A stretch of 64,000 nucleotides of DNA from Flavobacterium oreochromis (lineage in GTDB: Bacteria > Bacteroidota > Bacteroidia > Flavobacteriales > Flavobacteriaceae): NCBI RefSeq assembly GCF_019565455.1, contig NZ_CP067377.1, positions 2,610,001 through 2,674,000 on the forward strand, read 5' to 3'. How positions within the stretch are numbered: the first letter of the stretch is position 1; the number at the start of each line of letters is the position of its first letter. This document shows positions 9,383-19,490 of the stretch, piece by piece. The translations under genes and the position numbers were made by a program. Under the pieces are notes generated by a model. That model was given only the letters and a program-made list of their open reading frames with translations. It did no database searches and had not been told where the DNA came from.

Positions 9383-10116
9383 TTAAATAGTCATTCCTAA
9401 AATTAAAAAAATTAAAAAACCTATGAAAAAAGTTGCTGTATACATTGGTTTATCCGTTTCATTATGAGCTTCTACTAATAATTCTTCGGTTACTAAAAAC
9501 AGTAATGCAGAAAGTCCAAATGATAATACTACTTCCATCCAATTATTGGAAAGGTTCTGTAAAAGAGTACCTCCCAAAGTAGCACTAATAAGAAATAAGC
9601 TAGATAAAGCTATAATATGAAATAAAGATCTTTTTTTCGTTATACTTTCATTCGCTAATTCAGAAGCTACAGCCATACCCATTGAAAACATCTCAAGTGC
9701 TAAAGCTATAGTTAAAAGCAAGCCAGCTTTTACTCCAGAAGTAAAACCAATTCCTAATAAAAATCCATCAATAAGAATGTCTACTCCAATGGCTACTAAA
9801 AAGAAATAGGAATCTTAGGAATTACTTTCGTAGTTTTATGCTTATTTTCGTCTTTTTCAGTAAAATCTTTTATATATAACATTAATACTGTTCCTATTAA
9901 AAAGCCAATAGTTACATACAGAGGTTGGTGTCTTTTGATAATATCAGGAAGTAATTCAATAGCTACTACAGAAAAAACAACACCCGCAGCAAAATGAAGA
10001 ATGATGCTTCTAAAAGTAGCATTAGGTTTAAAATAAGTAGCAATAAAACCACCTATGACAAAAGTTGTTAAAGGAATACAGGTGTAAAGTAAGGTTTTTA
10101 ATAAAATTTCATTCAT
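9383..10116 (-). CDS. ZIP family metal transporter, one frameshift
   Basis: Second ZIP-like inner-membrane transporter, 244 residues when the frame is joined. Hydrophobic helices run through most of the protein, with HFAAGVVFSVVAIELLPD near residue 41 and the metal-site-like VAIGVDILIDGFLLGIG after a short charged loop (KDENKHKTTK). The reading frame breaks in the A-run at 9798-9802, and one added base joins the halves as PISFLVAIG. It is only distantly similar to the ZIP protein at 0.9-1.6 kb. Substrate is unknown; zinc is the default expectation. Confidence 0.8.
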
Positions 10117-10132
10117 AATGTTTTTAATTTAA

Positions 10133-10959
10133 TTATCCAATTTTTACACTTGTCATACTGAGTGATCCACCTACTAAATGATTGTTAAATAGACTTAAAT
10201 TTTCATTTTTGTCTTGAAGACCTAATATATATAATAGAGGTAGAAAATGATCAGGAGTAGGGATAGCTAGACGTAAAAATTTTTCTTTTTTTCGTACTCT
10301 ATTAAAGCCTTATAATTACCATTCAAAAGATACTCGTTCAAAGTATTAAAAGCCTCTAATGCCCAGTCATAGCCATAATCTATTTTGTTTATGTTTTTAA
10401 AATCAAGTAAATGAAGATTGTGTATGATATTTCCACTACCAATAATTAAAATACCTCGTTCGCGTAGCTTTTGAAGCTTTTGAGCTAATTTAAAATGGTA
10501 TTCAGTAGATTTATTATAATCAATACTTAATTGAATGATCGGAATGTCAGCATTTGGATATAAATGCTTAATGACACTCCAAGTGCCATGATCGAGGCCC
10601 CAATCATGATCTAAATTAATACTGAAAGGAAATAATAAGTTTTGTGTTAATTGAGCTAATTTAGGATTTCCAGGAGCATTGTATTGTATATCATAAAGTT
10701 TTTTAGGAAACCCTTTAAAATCATGAATTGTAGAAGGAAAATTCATTGCAGTAACTTTAGTTCCGTTAGTATACCAATGCGCTGAAATACATATAATAGA
10801 ATTAGGTTTTGGTATACTAGTAACTATCTTTCGGAATTGTCTTACAAATTGATTTTCTTCAATAGCATTCATAGGACTTCCGTGACCTAAAAATAAAGCC
10901 GGCATTTTTTTAGTTAAAGAAAATTGAGAAATAAGTGTATCTAATTGATTTAAATCCAT
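10133..10959 (-). CDS. ygiD: DODA-type extradiol aromatic ring-opening dioxygenase (YgiD-like), one frameshift
   Basis: LigB-superfamily protein of 275 residues after correction, related to E. coli YgiD, a 4,5-DOPA extradiol dioxygenase. Metal-ligand regions are visible: FLGHGSPMNAIE, ISAHWYT, DHDWGLDHGTWSV and GSGNIIHNLH. The frame breaks in the 7-base run at 10286-10292; one more base restores EKFLRLAIPTPDHFLPLLY and the family-typical C-terminus ending SMTSVKIG. The physiological substrate is not known. The start could also lie ~18 codons downstream, at the Met before PALFLGHG. Confidence 0.85.
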
Positions 10960-11338
10960 TAAAAAAATATTAAAATTAAGTAACTCAAATTAATAAAGGA
11001 ATCGTGTGAAATTGATTTTATTTCAGTTGTTTATTTTTTAACTTAAGTTCCTAACATATAAATTATAAAGTTATGAAAATAATCAAACGGCACTTTAAAA
11101 TTTTAATTTATCACCTTAGTTAACTTTCTTTTTATTTAGATTATTGTTATACAGATAAGATAAAAGTTGTGAAATGCTATGTTGTACTCTTTTTTTTAAA
11201 AAAAATAGAAGAACTGAAGAAGTTTCTATTTTTGTTTTAAGTAGACAAAATTTTAAAAAACATAGAATTAACTGATAAAAGTCACAGATGAAAACAAGTA
11301 ATTCCGTAAATTTATTCTTCGGAAATTAATTATTCTAA
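10960..11338. other. Intergenic stretch between divergent genes
   Basis: About 380 bases separating the divergent dioxygenase and efflux operon. There is no coding frame of note. It must hold both promoters, but I could not place a confident -33/-7 pair. Confidence 0.5.
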
Positions 11339-12420
11339 ATGAAAAAAATATTATTGATTTCATTGTTTTCTATAGTTTCTTGTTCTAAAAGAGAAACAGA
11401 AGAAATGTATCCTAAAAAAGGAACTGTTACAGAAAGTGTTTACGCATCAGGAGTGGTAAAAGCAGATAAACAATATATTGTTTTCAGTACAGTAACAGGT
11501 ATCTTACAAGATATAAAAGTAAAGGTTGGACAACCTATTTCAAAAGGACAATCATTGTTTCAAATAGAAAACGAGAAAGCTAATTTAGCTACTGAGAATG
11601 CTCGTTTGTCTTATGAAATTAGCCAAGAAAGTAATAGGTATATTCAAGATAAAATAGCAGAAGCTGAATTACGTGTCCAAAGTGCCAGAGATAAATTAAC
11701 TTTAGATGAATCTGTTTATAACCGAAGTAAAAATGTAAAAGAATATAACGCTATTTCTGAAGTTGATTTTGAAAAGGTAGAATTATCTTTTAAAAACGCG
11801 AAATTAGCTTATGCTACAGCTATTAAGCAGTTATCACAATTAAAGTTGCAATTAAAGAACGAACAAAATCGTAATGATGTGAATTTAAAAATTAATCAGA
11901 AAACACAAAATGATTTTACTGTTAAAAGTGCTTTTTCTGGCGAATTATTTGATGTTTTAGTAAAAGAAGGAACTGTCATAAATCCGCAAACAGCTTTAGC
12001 TATTATAGGTAAAAAGATAGTTATATACTAGAACTAGATGTAGACGAAAATGATATGGTTCGAGTAGAAGTTGGACAAAAAGTTTTAATAACAATGGATA
12101 GTTATAAAGGAGAGGTTTTTCAAGCTACTATTAATAAAATATATCCCATTATGGATGCCCGTTCACGTACATTTAAAATAGAAGCTCATTTTGTAAAACC
12201 ACCACAAAAATTATATCCTAACCTAACAGCAGAAGCGAATATTATAATAAAAACACGTAAAAACGTATTAACTATACCAAGAAATTACCTAATAGAAAAT
12301 GAATATGTTTTAGTCAATAAAGATGAAAAACGGAAAATAAAAATAGGCTTAAGCGATTACCAAAATGTAGAAGTAATTGGTGGATTAAAAGTAGAAGAAA
12401 CCATTTATTTACCTAAGTGA
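11339..12420 (+). CDS. Periplasmic adaptor subunit of ABC efflux system (MacA/HlyD type), one frameshift
   Basis: Lipid-anchored adaptor linking an inner-membrane ABC exporter to an outer-membrane channel; 360 residues corrected. The N-terminus is a lipoprotein signal ending IVSCS. It is followed by a lipoyl-like half-motif (SGVVKADKQYIVFS), a long coiled-coil hairpin (about residues 80-180) and the second lipoyl/beta-barrel region. The frame breaks in the A-run at 12011-12015; one added base gives KDSYILELDVDENDMV. It overlaps the permease gene (TGATG), so the three genes form one operon. No outer-membrane TolC gene is next to it. Confidence 0.87.
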
Positions 12421-13676
12421 TGAATTTTAAATTAATCTTTTCTATTGCATTACATTTAATGCGTTCAAGGCTTAAACAAACCATTATAGCAGGAGCGGGA
12501 GTGATGTTTGGTATCGCAATGTTTATTACCCTAGTAAGCTTTATGTATGGTATGAATGATTTATTAGATGGTTTGATTATTAATAGAACACCACATGTTC
12601 GTTTATATAATGAAATAAAACCTTCTAAAAATCAACCTGTAACTATTTCTAAAGACTATAAAGATCATGTTAACTTTATTAGATCTGTAAAGCCTAAAGA
12701 TAAAGGAAGATCTATTTACAACGCTAAGTCAATTATACAAAGTTTAAAGCAAGACACGCGTGTATACGATGTAGCTCCTAAAATTAATACACCTGTTTTT
12801 TTTAATTCAGGGACCATAGAAATTTCTGGAATTGTAAATGGTATTGATGTTTTAAAAGAACAAAAATTATTTGCGCTCAATGATTATATGATAGAAGGGA
12901 AGATAGAAAATTTACAACAAAATAATAGCATCATTATTGGTAAAGGATTGTCTGATAAAATGTTACTTAAAAAAGGAGATATTATTAAAATTACGACACC
13001 AAAAGGAGGATTAACTTCTATGAAAATTGTTGGTATTATTCAAATAGGCATTGCAGATATAGATGATATAACTAGTTATACTTCTTTATCTATGGCACAA
13101 AAAATACTAGGAGTTCCTAAAAATTATATTACTGATATTCAGGTGAAAATTTATGATATTTTACAGGCTCCTGTCTTGACAAAAGAATATAGAATTAAAT
13201 ACGCTACAGACGCTATTGATTATCAGACAACTAATTCGCAATTTGAAACAGGTACAACTATTAGAAGTATTATATCTTACGCAGTAGGCATTGTACTTTT
13301 AATTGTAGCAGGGTTTGGGATTTATAATATTCTGAATATGATGATTTTTGAAAAAATGGATAGTATTGCTATTCTAAAAGCTACAGGTTTTTCTGGAAAT
13401 GATGTAAAATGGATTTTTATGTTGTTGTCTATGATTATAGGCATAACAGGAGGTGTTTTAGGTTTGCTTTTAGGTTTTATATTTTCAAATATTATAGATA
13501 TCATTCCATTTAATACAGCAGCTTTACCTACAGTTAAAACATTTCCCATAAATTATAACCCTATTTTTTATATTATAGGAATTACATTTGCATTAATAAC
13601 CACTTTTGTGGCAGGTTTATTTCCTGCATTAAAAGCTAGTAAAATTGATCCAGTAGAAATTATTAGAGGAAAATAA
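12420..13676 (+). CDS. ABC transporter permease, MacB/FtsX type
   Basis: Inner-membrane permease of about 418 residues. It has an N-terminal membrane helix (about 18-40), a large periplasmic MacB-PCD domain (about 45-275), and three C-terminal helices of the FtsX domain, ending in the usual SKIDPVEIIRGK. Such permeases act in mechanotransmission, moving substrates such as peptides or lipids from the periplasm. The ATG at 12420 overlaps the adaptor stop and is preferred to the GTG three bases earlier. It overlaps the ATPase gene by one base (TAATG). Confidence 0.93.
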   Translation: MNFKLIFSIALHLMRSRLKQTIIAGAGVMFGIAMFITLVSFMYGMNDLLDGLIINRTPHVRLYNEIKPSKNQPVTISKDYKDHVNFIRSVKPKDKGRSIYNAKSIIQSLKQDTRVYDVAPKINTPVFFNSGTIEISGIVNGIDVLKEQKLFALNDYMIEGKIENLQQNNSIIIGKGLSDKMLLKKGDIIKITTPKGGLTSMKIVGIIQIGIADIDDITSYTSLSMAQKILGVPKNYITDIQVKIYDILQAPVLTKEYRIKYATDAIDYQTTNSQFETGTTIRSIISYAVGIVLLIVAGFGIYNILNMMIFEKMDSIAILKATGFSGNDVKWIFMLLSMIIGITGGVLGLLLGFIFSNIIDIIPFNTAALPTVKTFPINYNPIFYIIGITFALITTFVAGLFPALKASKIDPVEIIRGK

Positions 13677-14353
13677 TGAATAATATTGTTTTAGAAACTA
13701 AAAAACTGACCAAATATTTTGACGATCCTGTGCGTATGCAGGTCTTAAAAACAATTGATTTGCAAATAGAATATGGTCAATTTGTTTCTATTGTTGGAAA
13801 ATCAGGTTGTGGAAAATCTACTTTGCTGTATTTACTTTCCACAATGGATACAGATTATGAAGGTCAAATATTTATGGATGAACAACTCATTACGGGTAAA
13901 ACAGACGTAGAATTGGCACAAATACGTAATGAAAAAATAGGCTTTGTGTTTCAGTTTCATTATTTACTTAATGAATTTAGTGTACTTCGTAATGTTATGC
14001 TTCCAGGGTTAAAATTAGGTAAACTTTCTGAGGAAGAAATTGAATATAATGCTATTCAACATTTGAGAACTCTTGATATGCACGAACAAGCATTAAAAAT
14101 GCCGAATCAATTAAGTGGTGGACAAAAACAGCGGGTAGCAATTGCCAGAGCACTTATTAATAAGCCTATTATTATTATGGGAGATGAACCAACAGGGAAT
14201 TTAGATAAAAAGAATAGTGATATAGTTTTTAATATTTTTAATCAATTAGCAAAAGAATTTAATCAAACCTTATTGATCGTAACACATGATCCTGATTTTG
14301 CTAATCGAACCCATAGAATTATTACAATGGAAGATGGTAAAGTTAAGATTTAA
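13676..14353 (+). CDS. ABC transporter ATP-binding protein, MacB/LolD type
   Basis: ATPase partner of the preceding permease; 225 residues. Walker A VGKSGCGKSTL is near residue 38, the ABC signature LSGGQKQRVAIARAL near 145, and Walker B PIIIMGDEPTGNLD near 165, with a switch His in VTHDPD. It is the last gene of the adaptor-permease-ATPase operon. Its stop overlaps the convergent HxlR gene by 11 bases. Confidence 0.96.
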   Translation: MNNIVLETKKLTKYFDDPVRMQVLKTIDLQIEYGQFVSIVGKSGCGKSTLLYLLSTMDTDYEGQIFMDEQLITGKTDVELAQIRNEKIGFVFQFHYLLNEFSVLRNVMLPGLKLGKLSEEEIEYNAIQHLRTLDMHEQALKMPNQLSGGQKQRVAIARALINKPIIIMGDEPTGNLDKKNSDIVFNIFNQLAKEFNQTLLIVTHDPDFANRTHRIITMEDGKVKI

Positions 14354-14711
14354 GATCCGATATACAAGATTCTATTTTTATATTAAGATGCTTTTCTGCA
14401 ATAAATTTACCCCAATTTGAGATTTCATTTAATAAAGGAATTAAGGTTTTTCCTAATTCAGTAAGCTCGTATTCAACTCTTAATGGAGCTTTAGTTGAAA
14501 AAACAGTTCTTGAAATTAATCCATCTTCTTCTAATTCTTTTAGCTGTAAACTTAATGTTCTTTCTGTTACCGTAGGTATTTCTTTTCGTAATTCACTATA
14601 CCTTTTTTTGCTAAAAAGATGAATTAATATAACCGCTTTCCATTTTCCTCCAATAAATTTCATAGTCAAACTTGTGTTACAAGGAAATATTTTATTCTCT
14701 ATTTTGTACAT
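14343..14711 (-). CDS. HxlR family winged-helix transcriptional regulator
   Basis: A 122-residue DNA-binding protein with the HxlR core: KWKAVILIHLF, RYSELRKEIPTVTERTLSLQLKELEEDGLI and a beta-wing with VEYELTELG. Cys11 lies just before the winged helix, where the related redox sensors YodB and HypR have their reactive cysteine, so quinone or electrophile sensing is possible (inference). It is divergent from the nitroreductase gene, 91 bases apart, the usual arrangement for a repressor and its oxidoreductase target. Confidence 0.92.
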   Translation of the reverse strand: MYKIENKIFPCNTSLTMKFIGGKWKAVILIHLFSKKRYSELRKEIPTVTERTLSLQLKELEEDGLISRTVFSTKAPLRVEYELTELGKTLIPLLNEISNWGKFIAEKHLNIKIESCISDLKS

Positions 14712-14733
14712 TTTACTATCTTTTTGACCGTTA

Positions 14734-14784
14734 TTGCAAATATAAAAAACTATAAATATGTTTGCAACTATAAAAAATATAGTT
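14734..14784 (+). promoter_or_regulatory. Promoter and candidate HxlR operator of the nitroreductase gene
   Basis: TTG at 14734-14736 and TATGTTTG at 14757-14764, separated by 20 bases, match the Bacteroidota -33/-7 promoter. Three copies of one 7-mer overlap it: AACTATA at 14748-14754 and 14766-14772, and its inverse TATAGTT at 14778-14784. A regulator bound here would cover the promoter spacer and the start of transcription. Assignment to the neighbouring HxlR protein is inference. Confidence 0.65.
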
Positions 14785-14802
14785 TAATTTAAAATTTTAA
14801 GT

Positions 14803-15402
14803 ATGGATTTTTTAGAATTAGCAAAACAGCGTTACACAACGAAAAAATACAATCCTGATGAAAAACTTTCATTAGAAACAATTGAAAAGTTAAAAGCTAT
14901 ATTAAAATTATCACCATCATCTATTAATAGTCAACCTTGGCATTTTACTTTTATATCAAATCCTGAAATTAAAAAACGTATTGCAGAAGCCTCTTATTTT
15001 AATGCACCAAAAGTTTTAGAATCAAGTCATACAGTAGTATTTAGTGTTATTGATGATATTCATAAATTTGAAGAACAAATAGAAAAAAAATTGCCAGAAG
15101 GAGCAGTAGGGTATTATAAACAATATGTTAAACCTCTTTCAGATGAAGAGATAAAAGCATGGTTAAAAAATCAAGTTTACTTATCTTTAGGATATTTTTT
15201 ATCAGCTTGTGCTAGTTTAGGAATAGATTCTACTCCTATGGAAGGAATAGAAAAAGATAAATATAGAAAAATATTAGATTTAACAGACTATCAACCGTTA
15301 TTTGCAGTTGCTATAGGGAAAAGAGATCAGGAAGATGTAAATCAGCCTCATATAAAAACAAAATTACGTTTAGAAATAGATGAAATTATAACTGAAATGT
15401 AA
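14803..15402 (+). CDS. Nitroreductase family NAD(P)H-dependent FMN oxidoreductase
   Basis: FMN flavoenzyme of 199 residues that would reduce quinones or nitro compounds with NAD(P)H in the cytoplasm. N-terminal AKQRYTTKKYNP carries the Arg that contacts FMN phosphate. LSPSSINSQPWHF (about 44-56) is the classic NfsB-like FMN-binding segment, and ACASLGIDSTPMEGI the C-terminal one. It is divergent from an HxlR regulator, which probably controls it through the operator at 14748-14784. Confidence 0.93.
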   Translation: MDFLELAKQRYTTKKYNPDEKLSLETIEKLKAILKLSPSSINSQPWHFTFISNPEIKKRIAEASYFNAPKVLESSHTVVFSVIDDIHKFEEQIEKKLPEGAVGYYKQYVKPLSDEEIKAWLKNQVYLSLGYFLSACASLGIDSTPMEGIEKDKYRKILDLTDYQPLFAVAIGKRDQEDVNQPHIKTKLRLEIDEIITEM

Positions 15403-15429
15403 TTTTTTTATTTGCAGTAGATCTAAATA

Positions 15430-15471
15430 TTACCTCTTATCCATAAACTAGTTGTTCACGATAAGAGGTAA
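15430..15471. terminator. Hairpin terminator after the nitroreductase gene
   Basis: An 11-bp perfect stem, TTACCTCTTAT (15430-15440) and ATAAGAGGTAA (15461-15471), with a 20-base loop, followed by an AT-rich tract. It lies 27 bases after the nitroreductase stop. Confidence 0.65.
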
Positions 15472-15700
15472 AATTATTTTTCTTTAGTATAAAAAATGTA
15501 ATCAGACTGTCTTATTAGTTAAATTATTTTATAAAAACTACTACGGATTAACTTTGTTGTAGTAAAAAGTATTTGATGTAATTCAAAATAAACTTTTGTT
15601 TATAATTATGTCTTAAAAAGAATCGATTTTTTTACTAATATCAAGATTAAAATAGTCATTGGTATTATAAAAAAATCCTTTGGATCATATAAAATCATAT

Positions 15701-16270
15701 CTACTTTATAATGATTTCATATTTATCTAATAACCCTTTAATATTTTCTTGTGAAAAAATAGCTTTTTTTAACTTGTTTTTTTCGGGATTAATCGAAAAA
15801 TTGTGACTAGAATAAAAATCAGATTTTGTAAGATCTGTGTCAGAGAAAACCGCTAAACGAAGGTTACAGTTGTCAAACAAAGCTTCTGTTAAATCACTTT
15901 TCATAAAATCTACTGATACCATGCTACAATTAGTAAATTGAATTTTTTTAAGTTTAAGTTTATAAAACTGAGCGTAATCTAAGAGACAATTTGTAAAATG
16001 AAATTCATAAATGACTTGATCTGTCATAGAGAAATTTACACCTGTAAAGTTGCTATCTATAAATAACACATTACGTAAACCTACGTGACCAATTTTGGCA
16101 TCTTTGAAGTTACAATTTTTGAAAGTACAATCAACGAAAGTAGTTCCAGTAAAAAGAGCTTGTGTAAAATCAGAGTTAATAAAAGAACAATTCTCAAACT
16201 CTTTGTTGGTTAATTCGTATTTATCATAAATAATTTGGTCAAAGTTTCTGTCGTAGATAAAATCGTGCAT
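15701..16270 (-). CDS. Pentapeptide repeat protein
   Basis: A 189-residue protein made almost wholly of A(D/N)LxF-type five-residue repeats (for example CSFINSDFTQALFTGTTF, CTFKNCNFKDAKI, SDLTEALFDNCNL), which fold into a right-handed square beta-helix. The size and single helix resemble Qnr-type DNA mimics that protect gyrase, but nothing in the sequence proves that role. The C-terminal ~25 residues leave the repeat pattern. It stands alone between the nitroreductase and DEAD-helicase genes. Confidence 0.85.
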   Translation of the reverse strand: MHDFIYDRNFDQIIYDKYELTNKEFENCSFINSDFTQALFTGTTFVDCTFKNCNFKDAKIGHVGLRNVLFIDSNFTGVNFSMTDQVIYEFHFTNCLLDYAQFYKLKLKKIQFTNCSMVSVDFMKSDLTEALFDNCNLRLAVFSDTDLTKSDFYSSHNFSINPEKNKLKKAIFSQENIKGLLDKYEIIIK

Positions 16271-16340
16271 ATTTTTTTACGCAAAGTAAAGCAATCTTAT
16301 TTGTGTTTTCATCTTTTATTGAAAATAAAAGAGAAACTCT

Positions 16341-16376
16341 TTAAAAGAAAAAGCTGCTCAAAAAATGAACAGCTTT
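16341..16376 (-). terminator. Terminator of the DEAD-box helicase gene
   Basis: On the minus strand the stem AAAGCTG/CAGCTTT (16370-16376 with 16350-16356) is followed by a T-rich tract. It begins about 24 bases after the helicase stop. Confidence 0.65.
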
Positions 16377-16399
16377 GTAAATATAGTCTTAAAAAATGA

Positions 16400-18250
16400 T
16401 TAGTTTCTACGGCTTCTACGACCTGATCCAGAAGAGTCTGAACGACCACCTCCTGAACGTCTTTCGTTTCTAGGTGCTCTGTCTCTGTCGTTAGAACTGT
16501 TTTTTCTATCAGTTCTTCTTCCATTGTCACGTCTTTCTCCTCCATCACGTCTTTCTCCTCTTGGAGCAGAAGCATCACGTCTTTCTCTACGTTCACCACC
16601 ATCACGTTTTCCGCCTCTACCGCCGTGATCACGACGTTTGTTGTTAGAAGAACCATCATTTTTAGATATTTCCACATTTATGCGGCGTCCTTCTAATGTA
16701 ATGCCGTTTAATGTGTTCATAACTAATTCAACATGTTCAGCATCTGTATTAAAGAAAGAAAAACCTTCCTTTACATCTACTTTAAAGACATCATCACGAC
16801 CTAATTCTAGTTTTTCTTTTAAGAAATCTTTTAGTTCCATCCATTCAAAACCATCGCGAGCACCAATATTTATAAAATAGCGAACAGCACCCTCTGTAGG
16901 AATAGTTGTAGTTTTTCCTCCAGAAGATTCTTGATGTAAATCACGTGATTTTTTATAATATGATAAGAAACGATTAAATTCTACTGATACCATTTTTTTG
17001 ATTAATTCTTCTTTTGTTAAATCTTGAAGAACATCATAGATAGCAGGTAAGTAGTTATCAATTTCATGATCTATTTCTACGTCTTTTATTTTGTTAGCTA
17101 AGTGATATAATTGAATTTCACAAATTTCAATTCCGCTAGGGATTGGTCTTTCCTCAAATTTAGTTTTAATGATTCGCTCTATTTGATTGATTTTGCGTAA
17201 TTCACTTTTTGTAATAATAACCATTGAAGTACCTGATTTTCCAGCGCGACCAGTACGACCAGAACGGTGCGTATAGGTTTCAATTTCATCAGGTAATTGG
17301 TAATTAATTACGTGAGTTACATCATCTACATCTATACCACGTGCTGCAACGTCAGTAGCTACTAACATTTGAATTTGGCGACCTCTGAATGCCTTCATAA
17401 CAGCGTCACGTTGAGCCTGTGATAAATCACCGTGTAGTGCAGCTGCATTATAACCATCTTCAATTAATTTTTCAGCAATTGCTTGTGTATCTCTCTTTGT
17501 TCTACAAAAAATTACAGAGAAAATATCAGGATTAGCATCTGCTAAACGTTTTAGAGCAGCATAACGATCGCGTGCATTTACTAAATAAAACTCATGCGAA
17601 ACATTTGTTGAACCCTGATTTTTATGACCTACCGTAATTTCTTGAGGAGAGTGCATAAATTGTTTTGCAATTCTTGCTACTTCAGCAGGCATAGTAGCTG
17701 AAAACAACCAAGTATTTTTATCTTCTGGAGTATCTGCTAAAATTGAGCAGATATCATCATAAAATCCCATGTTAAGCATCTCATCTGCTTCATCTAATAC
17801 ACAGATTGAAATGTTTTTTATGTTAACCATTCCGCGGTTAATCATGTCTTGCATACGTCCAGGAGTAGCAACAATAATTTGAGCTCCTCTTTTTACTTCT
17901 CTTGCTTGCTCATTAATACTTGCGCCTCCATATACAGCTACTGTATTTAAACTTTTGATGTATTTAGAATAAAGTTTAATTTCATTCGTAATTTGCAAAC
18001 ATAATTCACGCGTAGGAGATAGGATTAATGCTTGAGTAGTTCTGTCTTCTGCGTCAATCTTTTGAATAAGAGGGAAACCAAATGCGGCCGTTTTTCCAGT
18101 ACCAGTTTGCGCCAATGCAACAATGTCGGTATCTTGCTCTAATAATAGAGGAATCGCTTTTTCTTGTACTTCAGAGGGATTTTCAAATCCTAGATCTTTA
18201 ATCGCCAGCACTAGCGATTCGTTAAGACCTAATTGTTCAAATTTATTCAT
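16400..18250 (-). CDS. deaD: DEAD-box ATP-dependent RNA helicase, DeaD/CsdA-like
   Basis: RNA helicase of 616 residues for ribosome assembly and RNA remodelling. Visible motifs: AQTGTGKT (about 49-56), PTRELCLQI, VLDEADEML, FSATMP, and HRSGRTGRAG in the second RecA domain. It is followed by a DbpA-type RNA-binding domain (about 470-545) and a low-complexity Arg/Gly/Asp tail (about 550-616) with repeated ERRDGG-like units. This domain order is that of DeaD/CsdA rather than RhlE. A strongly basic shadow frame in the tail region is not a gene. Confidence 0.93.
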   Translation of the reverse strand: MNKFEQLGLNESLVLAIKDLGFENPSEVQEKAIPLLLEQDTDIVALAQTGTGKTAAFGFPLIQKIDAEDRTTQALILSPTRELCLQITNEIKLYSKYIKSLNTVAVYGGASINEQAREVKRGAQIIVATPGRMQDMINRGMVNIKNISICVLDEADEMLNMGFYDDICSILADTPEDKNTWLFSATMPAEVARIAKQFMHSPQEITVGHKNQGSTNVSHEFYLVNARDRYAALKRLADANPDIFSVIFCRTKRDTQAIAEKLIEDGYNAAALHGDLSQAQRDAVMKAFRGRQIQMLVATDVAARGIDVDDVTHVINYQLPDEIETYTHRSGRTGRAGKSGTSMVIITKSELRKINQIERIIKTKFEERPIPSGIEICEIQLYHLANKIKDVEIDHEIDNYLPAIYDVLQDLTKEELIKKMVSVEFNRFLSYYKKSRDLHQESSGGKTTTIPTEGAVRYFINIGARDGFEWMELKDFLKEKLELGRDDVFKVDVKEGFSFFNTDAEHVELVMNTLNGITLEGRRINVEISKNDGSSNNKRRDHGGRGGKRDGGERRERRDASAPRGERRDGGERRDNGRRTDRKNSSNDRDRAPRNERRSGGGRSDSSGSGRRSRRN

Positions 18251-18371
18251 TACTTATTTTTAAATTGGGCGCAAAGGTAATGAAAAGTTATAAGTTAATG
18301 TTGTGAAATAGATTTTTTTTAAATATCTTCAAAAAAATAAGAGTTTGGTTATTAAAATTTTAAATAAAATT

Positions 18372-18404
18372 CAAAAAAAAACAACTGCTAGGCAGTTGTC
18401 TTTA
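18372..18404 (-). terminator. Terminator of the pyrE operon
   Basis: Stem ACAACTGC (18381-18388) / GCAGTTGT (18392-18399) with a 3-base loop. On the minus strand it is followed by nine T residues, a strong intrinsic terminator 28 bases after the SRPBCC gene stop. Confidence 0.85.
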
Positions 18405-18426
18405 TATTATTTTCTCTTAATAAGAA

Positions 18427-18818
18427 TTATAGTTTACTCATGTTTTGAGCTAATGTTTCAATAAATTTAGTGATAGGAGCTTTAATCATCATAGCCATCA
18501 TAGCATTAAATTCTCCATCAAAAATTAATTGAATATCAGTAGATTCAGCAGCTGTTTCGTTTATATTAGCTGTTAATGTAAAAGGTAGTTTGCTAGAAGC
18601 AGCTCCTAAAATAATTTTTGAATTAGGTACTGATTCTTTTTTACTAATTTAATTTCAGGCATACCTTTTAAACCAAATTCGAAACAATTTTCATCAATTA
18701 CTTCAAATTTAGCCGTATTTTCAGGCATTAATTTTTCGAAATTTTTAACGTCAGATAATTCGTTAAATATATATTCTGCTGATTTTGATACCGTTACTTT
18801 TGGGCTCTCTAAATTCAT
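18427..18818 (-). CDS. SRPBCC (START-like) superfamily protein, one frameshift
   Basis: A 130-residue START/SRPBCC fold protein with a hydrophobic ligand pocket. The N-terminal SPKVTVSKSAEYIFNELSDVKNFEKLMP and the C-terminal helix FIETLAQNMSKL are typical of the family. The frame breaks in the 6-base run at 18637-18642; one more base gives KLVKKESVPNSKIILGA and a normal C-terminus. It lies 18 bases downstream of pyrE on the same strand and shares its terminator. The ligand is unknown. Confidence 0.83.
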
Positions 18819-18836
18819 ATCAATTTTTTTAAAATA

Positions 18837-19483
18837 TTATACTTCAATATTCCATTCAGCTGGATTCTTTCTCCAATCTGTTAATAAATCGTGTTCTTTT
18901 TCTGTGATGTATTTTTTAGTTACGGCTAGTTCTAAAAGATTTTCATAGTTACTTAAGGTAAATAGATCAACGTTGGCTCCCTTGAAATTCTCTTCAGCAA
19001 CCGGAAAACCATAAGTAAATATAGCAGCCATCCCCTTAATATTAGCTCCTTCGTTACGTAATGCTTCAACCGCTAGTAAACTGCTATTTCCTGTACTAAT
19101 TAAATCTTCAACAACTACAACATTTTGTCCTTTTTGTAAAAAACCTTCTACTTGGTTTTTACGACCATGTTTTTTAGGTTCAGGGCGTACATATACAAAA
19201 GGAAGTCCTAATTCTTGTGCTACTAGTATTCCTATACCAATAGCTCCTGTAGCTACACCTGCAATTACATCAGGTTTACCAAATTGTTTTTCGATGTTTT
19301 TGCAAATTCATCTTTTACGTAATTTCGTATTGCCGGAAACGAAAGTAATACCCTGTTATCACAGTAGATTGGCGATTTCCAACCAGAGGCCCATGTAAAA
19401 GGATTTTTAGAATTCAATTTAATTGCATTTATTTGTAAAAGCAATTCGGCAGTTTTACTCGCTGTATCTTTATTAAAAATCAT
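18837..19483 (-). CDS. pyrE: Orotate phosphoribosyltransferase, one frameshift
   Basis: Pyrimidine synthesis enzyme that joins orotate and PRPP to make OMP; 215 residues after correction. The N-terminal KNPFTWASGWKSPIYCDNR and the PRPP-binding VVVVEDLISTGNSSL are diagnostic. The frame breaks in the T-run at 19297-19301; adding one base gives NIEKQFGKPDVIAGVATGAI. Its start is only 7 bases from that of the divergent NUDIX gene, so each promoter must lie inside or very near the other's coding sequence. Confidence 0.93.
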
Positions 19484-19490
19484 ACTGCAA

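Noticed and set aside
15701..16270. Calling the pentapeptide protein a Qnr quinolone-resistance gene
   Set aside because: The repeats fit the fold, but there is no Qnr-specific loop pattern I can verify; the general family name is safer.
16309..16677. A long minus-strand frame rich in Glu, Lys and Val
   Set aside because: It is the shadow of the Arg/Gly-rich helicase tail, overlapping it in another frame.
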